A stretch of 64,000 nucleotides of DNA, from positions 1 through 64,000 of the forward strand of contig JBFWUS010000025.1 of assembly GCA_050247155.1 (NCBI GenBank), read 5' to 3'. Below are positions 51,141 through 60,245 of this stretch, piece after piece. The translations under genes were made by a program, and so were the position numbers. How positions within the stretch are numbered: position 1 is the stretch's first letter; each line of letters opens with the position of its first letter. The notes beneath the pieces are model-generated. The model did not search any database. It was not told the DNA's origin and saw nothing but the letters and a program-made list of their open reading frames with translations. This DNA is from Mesorhizobium_G sp050247155. GTDB lineage: Bacteria; Pseudomonadota; Alphaproteobacteria; Rhizobiales; Rhizobiaceae.

Positions 51141-52712
51141 TCAGGTGAAGGCGTCGGGCATCGACTCCTTCTTCCTGGCGATGAACGCGGTCAGCGCCTC
51201 GTCGATCGACGGATCGAGATACGGCGCCTCGTAGCTTTCCAGCCAGCGGCGGGCCAGTTCGTTGGCGCGTTGCGGCGCGGTCTTTTCGCCTTCGGCCAAC
51301 CACTGCTCATAGGAATTGTTGTCGGCGATGGTCGAGCGGTAGAAGGCCGTCTGGAAATTTGCCTGCGTGTGGGTGCAGCCGAGATAGTGGCTGCCCGGAC
51401 CCACCTCGCGGATCGCGTCCATCGCCTGGCCGTTTTCCGACAAATCGACGCCCTCGGCGAATTTCTGCTGCACGCCGAGCTGGTCGATATCCATCATGAA
51501 TTTTTCGTAGCAAGAGGCGAGCCCGCCCTCGAGCCAGCCGGCCGAATGCAGCACGAAGTTGGTGCCGGCGAGCACAGTGGAGTTCAGCGTGTTGGCGCTC
51601 TCGTAGGCGGCCTGCGCATCCGGAATTTTCGAGGCGCAGAGCGAGCCGCCGGTACGGAACGGCAGACCGAGACGGCGAGCAAGCTGCGCGGCGCCATAAG
51701 ACACTAGTGACGGCTCTGGCGTGCCGAAGGTCGGCGCGCCCGACTGCATGGAAATGGAGGAGGCAAAGGTGCCGAACAGGACCGGCGCGCCGGGGCGGAT
51801 AAGCTGCGTCAATGCCGCGCCGGCCAGCACTTCCGCCAGCACTTGGGTCAGCGTACCAGCAACCGTGACCGGGCTCATGGCGCCGGCAAGGATGAACGGA
51901 GTGACGATGCAGGCCTGGTTATTGCGCGCGTAAACCTTCAGCGCGCCGAGCATCGTCTCGTCGAACACCATCGGCGAATTGGCGTTGATCAACGACGTCA
52001 GCACGGTGTTCTGGTCGACGAACTCGTCGCCGAAGACCAGCTTGCACATGGCGACTGTATCTTCGGCGCGCTCCGGCGCCGTCACCGAGCCCATGAAGGG
52101 TTTGTCGGAATAGCGGATGTGCGAATAGACCATGTCGAGGTGGCGCTTGTTGACCGGCACGTCGACAGGCTCGCATACCGTACCGCCGGAATGGTGGATC
52201 GACGGGGCCATATAGGCGAGCTTCACGAAATTGCGGAAATCCTCGATCGTGGCGTAGCGGCGCTTGCCCTCAAGATCGCGCACGAAGGGCGGGCCATAGA
52301 CCGGCGCGAAGACAGTCCCATTGCCACCGATCTGGACAGAGCGCTCGGGGTTGCGCGCGTGTTGGGTATACATCGAGGGGGCGGTTTTCAGCAGCGAGCG
52401 CGGCAGGCCCTTTGGAAAATGCACACGCTCGCCCTTGATATCGGCGCCAGCGTCCTTCCAGAGTTTTAGCGCCTCGGCGTCGTCTCGGAACTCGATGCCG
52501 ATCTCTTCCAACACTGTATCGGCATTCTTCTCGATGAGGGCTAGGCCCTCTTCGTCCAACACCTCGTAGACCTTGATCTTGCGCTTGATGTAGGTGAGCT
52601 GCGTGCCAGGTCCGCCCCCGGAACGGGCCGCGCGCCGCGCCGCCGCGCCACCGCCGCGATCCGCTCTGCCCCGCCGACCGCCCGACGCTTCCTGCTCCAT
52701 CGTTTCACTCAT
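51141..52712 (-). CDS. MttB-family amine methyltransferase (non-pyrrolysine)
   Basis: The 523-residue enzyme belongs to the trimethylamine methyltransferase family. Motifs include VYEVLDEEGLALIEKNADTVLEEIGIEF, APVYGPPFVRDLEGKRR, ALKVYARNNQACIVTPFILAGAMSPVTVAG and REVGPGSHYLGCTHTQANFQ. The frame has no internal TAG, so it is not a pyrrolysine enzyme. Relatives of this type demethylate glycine betaine, proline betaine or carnitine, passing the methyl to a corrinoid protein. The N-terminus (residues about 9-35) is an Arg/Gly/Ala-rich tail absent from methanogen MttB. AAGGA at the right distance favours ATG 52712 or 52715 over GTG 52727. Divergent from its corrinoid partner. Confidence 0.9.
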   Translation of the reverse strand: MSETMEQEASGGRRGRADRGGGAAARRAARSGGGPGTQLTYIKRKIKVYEVLDEEGLALIEKNADTVLEEIGIEFRDDAEALKLWKDAGADIKGERVHFPKGLPRSLLKTAPSMYTQHARNPERSVQIGGNGTVFAPVYGPPFVRDLEGKRRYATIEDFRNFVKLAYMAPSIHHSGGTVCEPVDVPVNKRHLDMVYSHIRYSDKPFMGSVTAPERAEDTVAMCKLVFGDEFVDQNTVLTSLINANSPMVFDETMLGALKVYARNNQACIVTPFILAGAMSPVTVAGTLTQVLAEVLAGAALTQLIRPGAPVLFGTFASSISMQSGAPTFGTPEPSLVSYGAAQLARRLGLPFRTGGSLCASKIPDAQAAYESANTLNSTVLAGTNFVLHSAGWLEGGLASCYEKFMMDIDQLGVQQKFAEGVDLSENGQAMDAIREVGPGSHYLGCTHTQANFQTAFYRSTIADNNSYEQWLAEGEKTAPQRANELARRWLESYEAPYLDPSIDEALTAFIARKKESMPDAFT

Positions 52713-52763
52713 CATCTCGTCCTTCACAAAAATCGTCGCCGCCGGAGGGCTCTACCCTGATCG

Positions 52764-52776
52764 TAGTGCAGCACTA
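52764..52776. promoter_or_regulatory. Palindrome TAGTGCAGCACTA in the divergent promoter region
   Basis: Arms TAGTGC and GCACTA meet around a single A, 52 bases upstream of the MttB-like start and 175 bases upstream of the corrinoid protein. It is an operator candidate for a shared regulator. Confidence 0.4.
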
Positions 52777-52950
52777 TGCCGGAAACGGTTCGGCAGCGCC
52801 AAGCATTGTCCAAAAATCGACAGCAACGGCACAAACCGCCCGGTCGCATTCTTATTGCGCCAAGTCGCAAATCAGCTATGGAAATCACTGGCTTGCAGGA
52901 TAGGTTCTGCCCGCTTGCCGCAGCGACAGTGGAATCCTCAGGAGCCCGAC

Positions 52951-53646
<696 letters not shown>

Positions 53647-53674
53647 GGCTGCGAGCGCATATGCGCCTTAATCT

Positions 53675-53821
53675 TTATTCTGCGACATCCTTGACGGCGC
53701 TTTCCGTGGCATCGACCGTGTTGCTGGCATCGCGGCCAAAGCCGCGAATGGTGTTGGCGCAAGATGCAACGAACAGGGCGCTGACGAGGACGGCGACCGG
53801 AGCGAGCCTGCTGAGTTTCAT
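53675..53821 (-). CDS. Entericidin-like small lipoprotein
   Basis: The 48-residue precursor MKLSRLAPVAVLVSALFVASC has a lipobox (VASC) with the lipidated Cys at 21, followed by ANTIRGFGRDASNTVDATESAVKDVA, the entericidin A/B pattern. A GGAG site lies upstream of ATG 53821. Small lipoproteins of this type sit in the outer membrane and are often stress-induced. It is set on the opposite strand between the corrinoid and DUF1638 genes. Confidence 0.85.
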   Translation of the reverse strand: MKLSRLAPVAVLVSALFVASCANTIRGFGRDASNTVDATESAVKDVAE

Positions 53822-53884
53822 GGACGATATCTCCCGCAACAAGTAAGGTCCGCGCCGCAATTGCGCGGAGTGTGGTTGAGCAAA

Positions 53885-54547
53885 ATGGCCGCCCGCAACC
53901 GAACCGCCCCTCATTCGCAACGTCTGCTGGTCATAGCCTGCGGCATGATTGCCCGCGAGGTTCTGGCGGTCAAGCAGCAACTCGGCCTTGAACACCTTGA
54001 ATTGACCTGTTTGCCGGCGGAGTTTCATTACTACCCCGACCGTATCGCTCCGGCGATGGATGTCGCTATCCAAAACGCACGAACCGAAGGATATGAGAAT
54101 ATCTTCGTCGGCTATGCGGATTGCGGCACCGGTGGACAGCTCGATACGGTCTGCGAAAGACATGGCGTCGAACGCATCGCCGGTCCGCATTGCTTCGCCT
54201 TCTATCAAGGCCTGGAGCGCTACGCCGATGTCGCCGATGGCGACATGACGACCTTCTACATGACCGACTTCTTGTGCCGGCAGTTCGAGGCCTTTTTCCT
54301 GAAGCCGCTTGGACTAGACCGGCACCCCGAGCTCGCCCAGGACTATTTTGGCAATTACGAGAAGCTGGTCTATCTCGCGCAGGCCGAGGATCCGGCGCTG
54401 GAGCAAGTCGCTGTCGACGCGGCCAAGATGCTCAACCTCGCTTACGAAAAACGCATCACCGGCTATGGCGATTTGCGGACGGCGCTCGCTGCCGCCGATC
54501 GCGACATGAAAGCGCCGGATTCAGCCGCGACGTCGCCAGCCTCCTAG
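53885..54547 (+). CDS. DUF1638 protein of the corrinoid cluster
   Basis: The 220-residue product begins MAARNRTAPHSQRLLVIACG and has two conserved Cys sites, VIACGMIAREVLAV and GYADCGTGGQLDTVC, plus EHLELTCLPAEFHYYPDRI. This is the DUF1638 family, known from methanogens and bacteria with MttB-type genes. It has no known reaction; the conserved Cys and His residues could bind a metal or act in corrinoid handling. Its position between the corrinoid protein and later pathway genes supports a role in that system. Confidence 0.85.
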   Translation: MAARNRTAPHSQRLLVIACGMIAREVLAVKQQLGLEHLELTCLPAEFHYYPDRIAPAMDVAIQNARTEGYENIFVGYADCGTGGQLDTVCERHGVERIAGPHCFAFYQGLERYADVADGDMTTFYMTDFLCRQFEAFFLKPLGLDRHPELAQDYFGNYEKLVYLAQAEDPALEQVAVDAAKMLNLAYEKRITGYGDLRTALAAADRDMKAPDSAATSPAS

Positions 54548-54558
54548 GAGACTGTTAG

Positions 54559-55143
54559 ATGACCTGCAAATCGCGGCTGACGGCCCTTATCCTGTGCGGT
54601 CTTGCCGGGCCTGCCTTCGCCGATGGCGAGGTCGACAAGATCATCAGGCCCGCCGATCGCGAAAGGCTGACCCAGCTTGAACAGTCGCGCAAGCAGGGGT
54701 TTGCGGAGGCGGCAGCCGATGCCGAGACGGATTTCGACGCGCTCAAGGCACTGCAGACAACAATGGCGAAGCGTGTCATGTCTTTTCGCGATTTCGACAT
54801 GACCGGCAACTGGCAGTGCCGCACCATCAAGCTCGGCAGCTACGCGCCGTTCGTCGCCTATGGCTGGTTCAAATGCCGCGTCACGGACGACGGCTCAGGC
54901 TGGATGCTCGAAAAATTGACCGGGTCGCAGAAAACCAAAGGCCGCTTCTACGACGATACAGACACGCGCCTGATCTATCTCGGCGCGGGCTACGTCAACA
55001 ACGACCCTGCCCCGCCCTATGGCAAAGGTCCAAAAAGCGATCAGGTCGGCTACGCCTTTCGGACGGGCAAGAACGAATGGCGCATCGAATTTCCCGGCCC
55101 GTATTACGAATCAAAGCTCGACATTCTTGAGTTCCGGCGCTGA
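54559..55143 (+). CDS. DUF4893 exported protein
   Basis: The 194-residue precursor has a signal peptide (MTCKSRLTALILCGLAGPAFA) and the conserved segments DKIIRPADRERLTQLEQSR, DMTGNWQCRTIKLG, YGWFKCRV and EWRIEFPGPYYESKLDILE of DUF4893. Function unknown. It starts 11 bases after the DUF1638 gene, so co-transcription is likely, but a link to methyl transfer is not evident. Confidence 0.82.
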   Translation: MTCKSRLTALILCGLAGPAFADGEVDKIIRPADRERLTQLEQSRKQGFAEAAADAETDFDALKALQTTMAKRVMSFRDFDMTGNWQCRTIKLGSYAPFVAYGWFKCRVTDDGSGWMLEKLTGSQKTKGRFYDDTDTRLIYLGAGYVNNDPAPPYGKGPKSDQVGYAFRTGKNEWRIEFPGPYYESKLDILEFRR

Positions 55144-55285
55144 TGTGGCGCAGGCGCACTTGCTTTTCGGCCCAAGCAACGCCTAAATCATGGCTCTTTT
55201 CATCGTCATACAAGCTTAACGCCGGCGGGTAACAATGGCGCCAGTCCTGCATGGGTGATTTGGGGCGACTGCAGACAAGGGGCAA

Positions 55286-55945
55286 ATGCTAGACGGCGGT
55301 TCGAGTTTCGGTGAAGGCGGCATCAACGCGGCGCCGCTGCGGAGGCGGCCGCGACGCCTGTCGGAAGTGTTCGCGCAGCTTGCGCGGGATGCCGACGGCG
55401 AAGTATCGATCGCTCACATCACCGACACGCTTGGCGGCCGCGCCTTCGCGCCGCTGCTGGTCTTCTTCTCCGCGATCAACCTTTTGCCGCTGCCGCCCGG
55501 CACTTCGGCCGTGCTCGGCCTGCCGCTGCTGATCATCGCCGCGCAGATGGTCTATGGCAATCGACGCACCTGGCTGCCGGAATTTCTGGGCAAGCGCTCT
55601 CTCACAGCCGAGCAGTTCCGCTGGATGATGGATCGCGTTATTCCGCGCCTTGCGAAGCTCGAGAAATTCATCCGCCCGCGCTACTGGCCCTTCTGGCGCA
55701 GGCAAGGCGACCGGGTGGTGGGCACCATTGCGCTGATCATGGCGATTTCCGTAGTGTTGCCTATCCCGCTCGGCAATTGGCTTCCGGCCTGCTCCAGCGC
55801 CCTGCTTGGCCTCTCATTGCTCGAACGCGACGGTATTCTGTTTGCGCTCGGCAGCATCGTCGGCGTTCTGGCGATGGGGGTCGTGGCCGTGATCGTCGGC
55901 TCGGCCGGATATGCCGGACATGCCGTCTGGGGCTGGCTGATGTAA
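55286..55945 (+). CDS. ExoD-family membrane protein
   Basis: The 219-residue protein has the ExoD layout: an N-terminal cytoplasmic segment (RPRRLSEVFAQLARDADGEVS) and a hydrophobic region (FAPLLVFFSAINLLPLPPGTS), then GNRRTWLPEFL, and three further membrane helices ending GWLM. ExoD in Sinorhizobium affects exopolysaccharide synthesis and alkali tolerance. It looks like an insertion into, not a part of, the corrinoid gene set. Confidence 0.85.
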   Translation: MLDGGSSFGEGGINAAPLRRRPRRLSEVFAQLARDADGEVSIAHITDTLGGRAFAPLLVFFSAINLLPLPPGTSAVLGLPLLIIAAQMVYGNRRTWLPEFLGKRSLTAEQFRWMMDRVIPRLAKLEKFIRPRYWPFWRRQGDRVVGTIALIMAISVVLPIPLGNWLPACSSALLGLSLLERDGILFALGSIVGVLAMGVVAVIVGSAGYAGHAVWGWLM

Positions 55946-56006
55946 GTTTCGTTCGCTCGGCAGTTCCGGCGAATGCATATCCCTTCCTGTGTGCTAGACT
56001 CGCGCC

Positions 56007-56918
56007 ATGAGCGAGGTCGACCATCGCCGCGTCATCGCGGCGCTTTCCGATGAGGAACGGAAGCTACTGACCAGCAAGGCAGATATGCCTGGGCTGTTTT
56101 GGATTGCCTTTCATTTTGGAACGATCGTCCTGCTTGCGATGCTGATCCTGTTGAAGATTCGCTTCTGGCCAATACTGATGCTGCCGCTTGGCATCATGAT
56201 CGTGTTTCTGTTCACCGCGCTGCACGAAAGCATTCATGAGACGGCATTCGAGACCAACTGGATCAACCGTGCCGTCGGTTTGCTCTCTGGTTTCCTCATC
56301 CTTCTGCCACCGCTGTGGTTCCGGTACTTTCATCTGGCGCATCATCGGCACACGCACGACCCGGACAATGATCCGGAATTGATGAGTCCCAAGCCAGAAA
56401 CAATGCTTCAATATCTGAGGTATCTCTCCGGCATTCCATACTGGACGGGCATGGCGCGGGTGATCGTCACCAATGCGCTCGCGCGAAATGCGGACGTCTT
56501 CGTACCGGCCAAGGCCAAGGACCGTGTCACCGTCGAATCGCGTCAGTTCCTCGCTGCCTACCTTGCTGTGGCAACAGCCGCCCTACTCTCCGGCTTCGCC
56601 GGCCTGTTCTGGATCTGGATCGTGCCGGTGCTGATCGGCCAGCCTTTCCTGCGTGCTTATCTGCTTGCCGAGCACACGCGCTGCCCGCACGTTGCGAACA
56701 TGCTGGAAAACACCCGCACGACCTTCACGACACGCCTGGTGAGGCTGATTGCCTGGAACATGCCCTATCATTCCGAGCATCATTCCTACCCAGCGGTGCC
56801 ATTCCATAAGCTGCCGCGCTTCCACACAATCGTCGCTGAACATTTGTGCACGACCGAGAACGGCTATGTGCGATTCCATCGCCGCCTCGTTGGCGACATT
56901 ACTGGTTCTTCCAAATAG
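56007..56918 (+). CDS. Fatty acid desaturase/hydroxylase family membrane protein
   Basis: The 303-residue membrane diiron enzyme has three histidine boxes: HESIHE (73-78), HLAHHRHTH (109-117) and YHSEHHSYP (about 255). It has four to six membrane segments. Family members desaturate or hydroxylate lipids or other membrane-bound substrates with O2. Whether it acts on lipids or on an amine substrate of the neighbouring pathway cannot be told. The genes on either side are on the same strand. Confidence 0.87.
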   Translation: MSEVDHRRVIAALSDEERKLLTSKADMPGLFWIAFHFGTIVLLAMLILLKIRFWPILMLPLGIMIVFLFTALHESIHETAFETNWINRAVGLLSGFLILLPPLWFRYFHLAHHRHTHDPDNDPELMSPKPETMLQYLRYLSGIPYWTGMARVIVTNALARNADVFVPAKAKDRVTVESRQFLAAYLAVATAALLSGFAGLFWIWIVPVLIGQPFLRAYLLAEHTRCPHVANMLENTRTTFTTRLVRLIAWNMPYHSEHHSYPAVPFHKLPRFHTIVAEHLCTTENGYVRFHRRLVGDITGSSK

Positions 56919-57013
56919 ATCGAAGTCGCTTTTGAATGCAGCCGCGTCGTGCGACAGCTAGCGGGCCGTCGCGCCCTGTTGCAATGCTCATAATCCAAGG
57001 GAAGTGAGGACAA

Positions 57014-57316
57014 ATGGCTGACCTGATCGTCGTCTACTGGCGCGACATCCCCGCCCAGGTGATCGTGAAGAAAGGCCGGCAAAATGCCAAGCGCGAGCTG
57101 CCGGCGCGCTTCAGCGAAGCCATCGACATGGCCGCGATGCGTTCAGGCGCGAGCGACACCGACGACTATCTGGCCGAGTGGCGTAAAGCCGACCCGGTGC
57201 CGGTCGGCGACGACCTTGAGGCGGAGGCTGAAAAGGCCGCCCTCGATTTCGATGCGCAATACCCACGCGAGCGCCTCGTGGCGCTTGCCAAGGCAGGCGG
57301 ACGGGAAAATGGCTGA
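57014..57316 (+). CDS. Virulence-factor-annotated small protein (PF13769-like) of the methyl-THF operon
   Basis: The 100-residue product begins MADLIVVYWRDIPAQVIVKKG and contains AIDMAAMRSGASDTDDYLAEWRKADP. This is the small protein family that databases call virulence factor. The family is usually found next to methylene-THF reductase genes, which suggests a role in that enzyme rather than in virulence. It overlaps the following MetV-like gene by 8 bases. Confidence 0.8.
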   Translation: MADLIVVYWRDIPAQVIVKKGRQNAKRELPARFSEAIDMAAMRSGASDTDDYLAEWRKADPVPVGDDLEAEAEKAALDFDAQYPRERLVALAKAGGRENG

Positions 57317-57887
57317 GACGGTTACGCAGGCGACGCTGGTCAAGAAGGCCGCGCCGAAATCGGATTACAAACCGGCCGACGTGTCGCCGCAGCGGCGCGT
57401 GCAGCGCAGCTATTCGGTGCGGCTCTGGTCGATCCGCCATTCGCGCGCGCTGGAATGGTTTTACGGCAAGTTCGCCGACGTGTTTCTGCTGCTGCATCCA
57501 CTGTGGAAGGGCATCGGCTACAGCCGCGTCGAAGCGCCGGTGAAATTCGTCGAGAAGCGGGTCAAGGGTTTCATGTTCGACTGCCGCATGTGCGGCCAGT
57601 GCGTGTTGTCGTCGACCGGCATGTCGTGCCCGATGAACTGTCCCAAGCAATTGCGCAACGGGCCCTGCGGCGGCGTGCGCGCCAACGGCAATTGCGAGGT
57701 CGAGCCGGACATGCCCTGCGTCTGGGTGAAAGCCTGGGAAGGCTCGCGCAACATGGTGCACGGCGACAAGATCCTGACCGTGCAGAAGCCGGTGGATCAG
57801 TCGCTGCGGGAAACCTCGGCCTGGTTGCGGGTCACTGCGCAGTCAGCAGCGGCGAAGGACCAGGCCAAGGCGGGAGCTCAGGTTTGA
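57309..57887 (+). CDS. Methylene-THF reductase C-terminal (MetV-like) cysteine-rich protein
   Basis: The 192-residue protein has eight clustered cysteines (92, 95, 98, 107, 111, 120, 129, 137) in DCRMCGQCVLS, SCPMNCPKQLRNGPCGG and GNCEVEPDMPC, enough for two 4Fe-4S clusters. This matches the MetV subunit of acetogen methylene-THF reductases. It is overlapped at both ends by its neighbours and should work with MetF, passing electrons to or from its flavin. Cytoplasmic; the physiological direction is probably methyl-THF oxidation here. Confidence 0.88.
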   Translation: MAETVTQATLVKKAAPKSDYKPADVSPQRRVQRSYSVRLWSIRHSRALEWFYGKFADVFLLLHPLWKGIGYSRVEAPVKFVEKRVKGFMFDCRMCGQCVLSSTGMSCPMNCPKQLRNGPCGGVRANGNCEVEPDMPCVWVKAWEGSRNMVHGDKILTVQKPVDQSLRETSAWLRVTAQSAAAKDQAKAGAQV

Positions 57888-58984
57888 TGTCGAAGCGCCC
57901 TATCCAGCAAGACGAAAACCCGGAAGGCATACACCTTCCGCTGGCTGAACTACCTGGCCATTCCTCGCGCGGCCGGTTGGAACGTGTGCTGCGGCGCGGC
58001 GAGTTCGCAGTCACCACCGAGCTCAATCCGCCGGACAGCGCCGACCCCGAGGATGTCTATAACCGCGCCAAAGTGTTCGACGGTTGGGTCGACGGCATCA
58101 ATGCTGTCGATGCCTCGGGCGCGAACTGCCACATGTCGTCCGTCGGCATCTGCGCGTTGCTGACCCGCATGGGGTATGCGCCGATCATGCAGATCGCCTG
58201 TCGCGACAAGAACCGCATCGCCATTCAGGGCGACGTTCTGGGCGGCGCGGCGATGGGCGTCGCCAACATCCTGTGTCTCACCGGCGACGGCGTGCAGGCC
58301 GGCGATCAGCCGGGCGCGAAGCCGGTCTTCGATCTCGATTCGATGTCGCTGCTCGAAACGATCCGCATCATGCGCGACAACGGCAAATTCCTGTCGGGCC
58401 GCAAGCTCACCACGCCGCCGCGCGTCTTCATCGGCGCCGCGGTCAATCCTTTTGCCCCGCCTTATGATTTCCGCCCGATCCATCTCGGCAAGAAGATCGC
58501 CGCGGGCGCGCAGTTCGTGCAGAGCCAATATTGTTTCGACGTGCCGATGTTCAAAACCTTCATGCAGAAGGCGCGCGATCTTGGCTTCACGGAAAAGGTG
58601 TTCATTCTCTGCGGCGTCGGTCCGCTCGCTTCGGCCAAAACGGCCAAGTGGATGCGCTCGAATGTGCCGGGCGTGCATATCCCCGATGACATCATCAAGC
58701 GGCTGGAAGGCGCGCAGGACCAGAAGGCCGAAGGCAAGCGGCTCTGCATCGACATCATGAACGAAGTGAAGGAAATTCCGGGTGTCTCGGGCGTGCATGT
58801 CATGGCGTATCGCCAGGAGGAATATGTCGCGGAGATCGTCGACGAATCAGGTGTGCTCAAAGGCCGCCAGCCGTGGAAGCGCGAGGCGCGTAGCGACGAG
58901 GCGATGGTTGCCGAGCGACTCGTTGAGCTGAAGAAGCGGGAAACAGCATATCAGCCCGCGACCATGCTCGAGAAAGCACATTAA
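57887..58984 (+). CDS. metF: Methylenetetrahydrofolate reductase (MetF family)
   Basis: The 365-residue TIM-barrel flavoprotein interconverts methyl-THF and methylene-THF. Motifs include RLERVLRRGEFAVTTELNPPDSADPE, NRIAIQGDVLGGAAMGVANILCLTGD with the folate/FAD loop, and GAQFVQSQYCFDV. Its start overlaps the MetV-like stop (TGATG). It is longer than the E. coli enzyme and of the type paired with MetV. Together with MetV it can turn methyl-THF from the corrinoid pathway into methylene-THF. Confidence 0.9.
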   Translation: MSKRPIQQDENPEGIHLPLAELPGHSSRGRLERVLRRGEFAVTTELNPPDSADPEDVYNRAKVFDGWVDGINAVDASGANCHMSSVGICALLTRMGYAPIMQIACRDKNRIAIQGDVLGGAAMGVANILCLTGDGVQAGDQPGAKPVFDLDSMSLLETIRIMRDNGKFLSGRKLTTPPRVFIGAAVNPFAPPYDFRPIHLGKKIAAGAQFVQSQYCFDVPMFKTFMQKARDLGFTEKVFILCGVGPLASAKTAKWMRSNVPGVHIPDDIIKRLEGAQDQKAEGKRLCIDIMNEVKEIPGVSGVHVMAYRQEEYVAEIVDESGVLKGRQPWKREARSDEAMVAERLVELKKRETAYQPATMLEKAH

Positions 58985-59013
58985 AATCCGGCCTTGAAGC
59001 CATTCAGATAACC

Positions 59014-59033
59014 ATATAAACAAGTCTTTATAT
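59014..59033. promoter_or_regulatory. Inverted repeat ATATAAA-N6-TTTATAT upstream of the methyltransferase
   Basis: Perfect 7-bp arms flank CAAGTC, 18 bases before ATG 59051. It resembles the AT-rich dyads bound by ArsR-type regulators of methyl-cycle genes. No ArsR gene lies in the window, so the regulator is unknown. Confidence 0.45.
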
Positions 59034-59050
59034 CGCGTGAGGAGACTAGA

Positions 59051-60016
59051 ATGACCCGTACGATCGTCGCCTCGGCGACCCGCGAAATCGTCATCGGCTT
59101 CGACCAGCCGTTCTGCGTTATCGGCGAGCGGATCAACCCGACCGGCCGCAAGAAGCTGGCGGCCGAGATGCAGGCCGGCAATTTCGAGACCGTCATCAAG
59201 GACGCGCTGGAGCAAGCTGCCTGCGGCGCGACCATGCTCGACGTCAATGCCGGTGTAACTTCAGTCAATCCCAATGAGACCGAGCCCGGCCTTCTGGTGC
59301 AGACGCTGGAGATCGTGCAGGGGCTGGTCGACCTGCCACTGTCTATCGACTCCTCCGTGACCGCCGCCATCGAGGCCGGCCTCAAGGTCGCCAAGGGGCG
59401 GCCGCTGGTAAACTCGGTCACCGGCGAGGAGGAAAAGCTCGAAGCGATCCTGCCTCTGGTGAAGAAATACAATGTCCCGGTCGTCGCGATCTCCAACGAC
59501 GAGACTGGCATTTCGATGGACCCCGACGTGCGCTTTGCCGTGGCGAAAAAGATCGTCGAGCGTTGCGCAGACCATGGCATTCCCGCGCACGACGTCGTCG
59601 TCGACCCGCTGGTCATGCCGATCGGCGCGCTGGGCGACGCCGGCCGCCAAGTATTCCAGTTGCTTTATCGCCTGCGCAACGAGCTCAAGGTCAACACGAC
59701 CTGCGGTCTCTCCAACATCTCCTTCGGCCTGCCGCATCGCCACGGCATCAATGCCGGGTTCATCCCGATGGTCATTGGGGCTGGCATGACTTCGGCAATC
59801 ATGAATCCGGTCCGGCCGCAGGAAATGGAAGCGGTTCGCGCCGCCAATGTGCTGGCCGGGACCGACAAGGACTGCATGAACTGGATCCGCACCTACAAAG
59901 ACTACAAGCCGGGCGAACATGCCGCCCCGCCTCCGGTCGCGGTCAACGCTCCGGGCGATGCGGCTGCGGGTGGAAGGCGGCGTGGTGGTAGAGAGGCGAG
60001 GCGGGCCGCGGGGTAG
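59051..60016 (+). CDS. Methyltetrahydrofolate:corrinoid methyltransferase (AcsE/MtrH-like)
   Basis: The 321-residue TIM-barrel protein carries the pterin-binding motifs FCVIGERINPTGRKKLAAEM, MLDVNAGV, SIDSSVTAAIEAGL, VNSVTGEEEKLEAILPLV and TTCGLSNISFGLP, as in AcsE and the folate domain of MetH. It moves methyl groups between the corrinoid protein and tetrahydrofolate. GAGGAG lies before the ATG. The last 15 residues form an Arg/Gly-rich tail (GGRRRGGREARR) like those on MttB and the reactivase. Placed directly after metF. Confidence 0.92.
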   Translation: MTRTIVASATREIVIGFDQPFCVIGERINPTGRKKLAAEMQAGNFETVIKDALEQAACGATMLDVNAGVTSVNPNETEPGLLVQTLEIVQGLVDLPLSIDSSVTAAIEAGLKVAKGRPLVNSVTGEEEKLEAILPLVKKYNVPVVAISNDETGISMDPDVRFAVAKKIVERCADHGIPAHDVVVDPLVMPIGALGDAGRQVFQLLYRLRNELKVNTTCGLSNISFGLPHRHGINAGFIPMVIGAGMTSAIMNPVRPQEMEAVRAANVLAGTDKDCMNWIRTYKDYKPGEHAAPPPVAVNAPGDAAAGGRRRGGREARRAAG

Positions 60017-60042
60017 AATTTAGATTAGGTCGGATGGCTGTG

Positions 60043-60215
60043 CTCTACGTTGCCCCCTCTGTCCTGTCGGACATCTCCCCCACAAGGGGGGAGATCAGGC
60101 GGCCGCGATGATTTCGCCAATCGCCAAGGTTGTAAGGCGAGCACGGACCCCGAAGCTGCTGATCTCCCCCCTTGTGGGGGAGATGTCCGACAGGACAGAG
60201 GGGGGCAACGTAGAG
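60043..60215. repeat. Palindromic element with 56-bp arms
   Basis: A left arm (60043-60098) and right arm (60159-60215) are inverted copies with a single G inserted in the right arm. The 60-base spacer has no clear frame. Each arm contains an internal hairpin (ATCTCCCCC-ACAA-GGGGGGAGAT in part). The core resembles the aat-dnaE element. It separates the methyltransferase and reactivase genes and would give the mRNA a very large stem-loop. Confidence 0.85.
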
Positions 60216-60245
60216 TGCTTTCTCTCAAGACGGATGCTTTGATAA

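Noticed and set aside
51141..52712. Pyrrolysine-containing trimethylamine methyltransferase
   Set aside because: The whole frame is open with no in-frame TAG and no pyl genes are nearby, so it is the non-pyrrolysine type.
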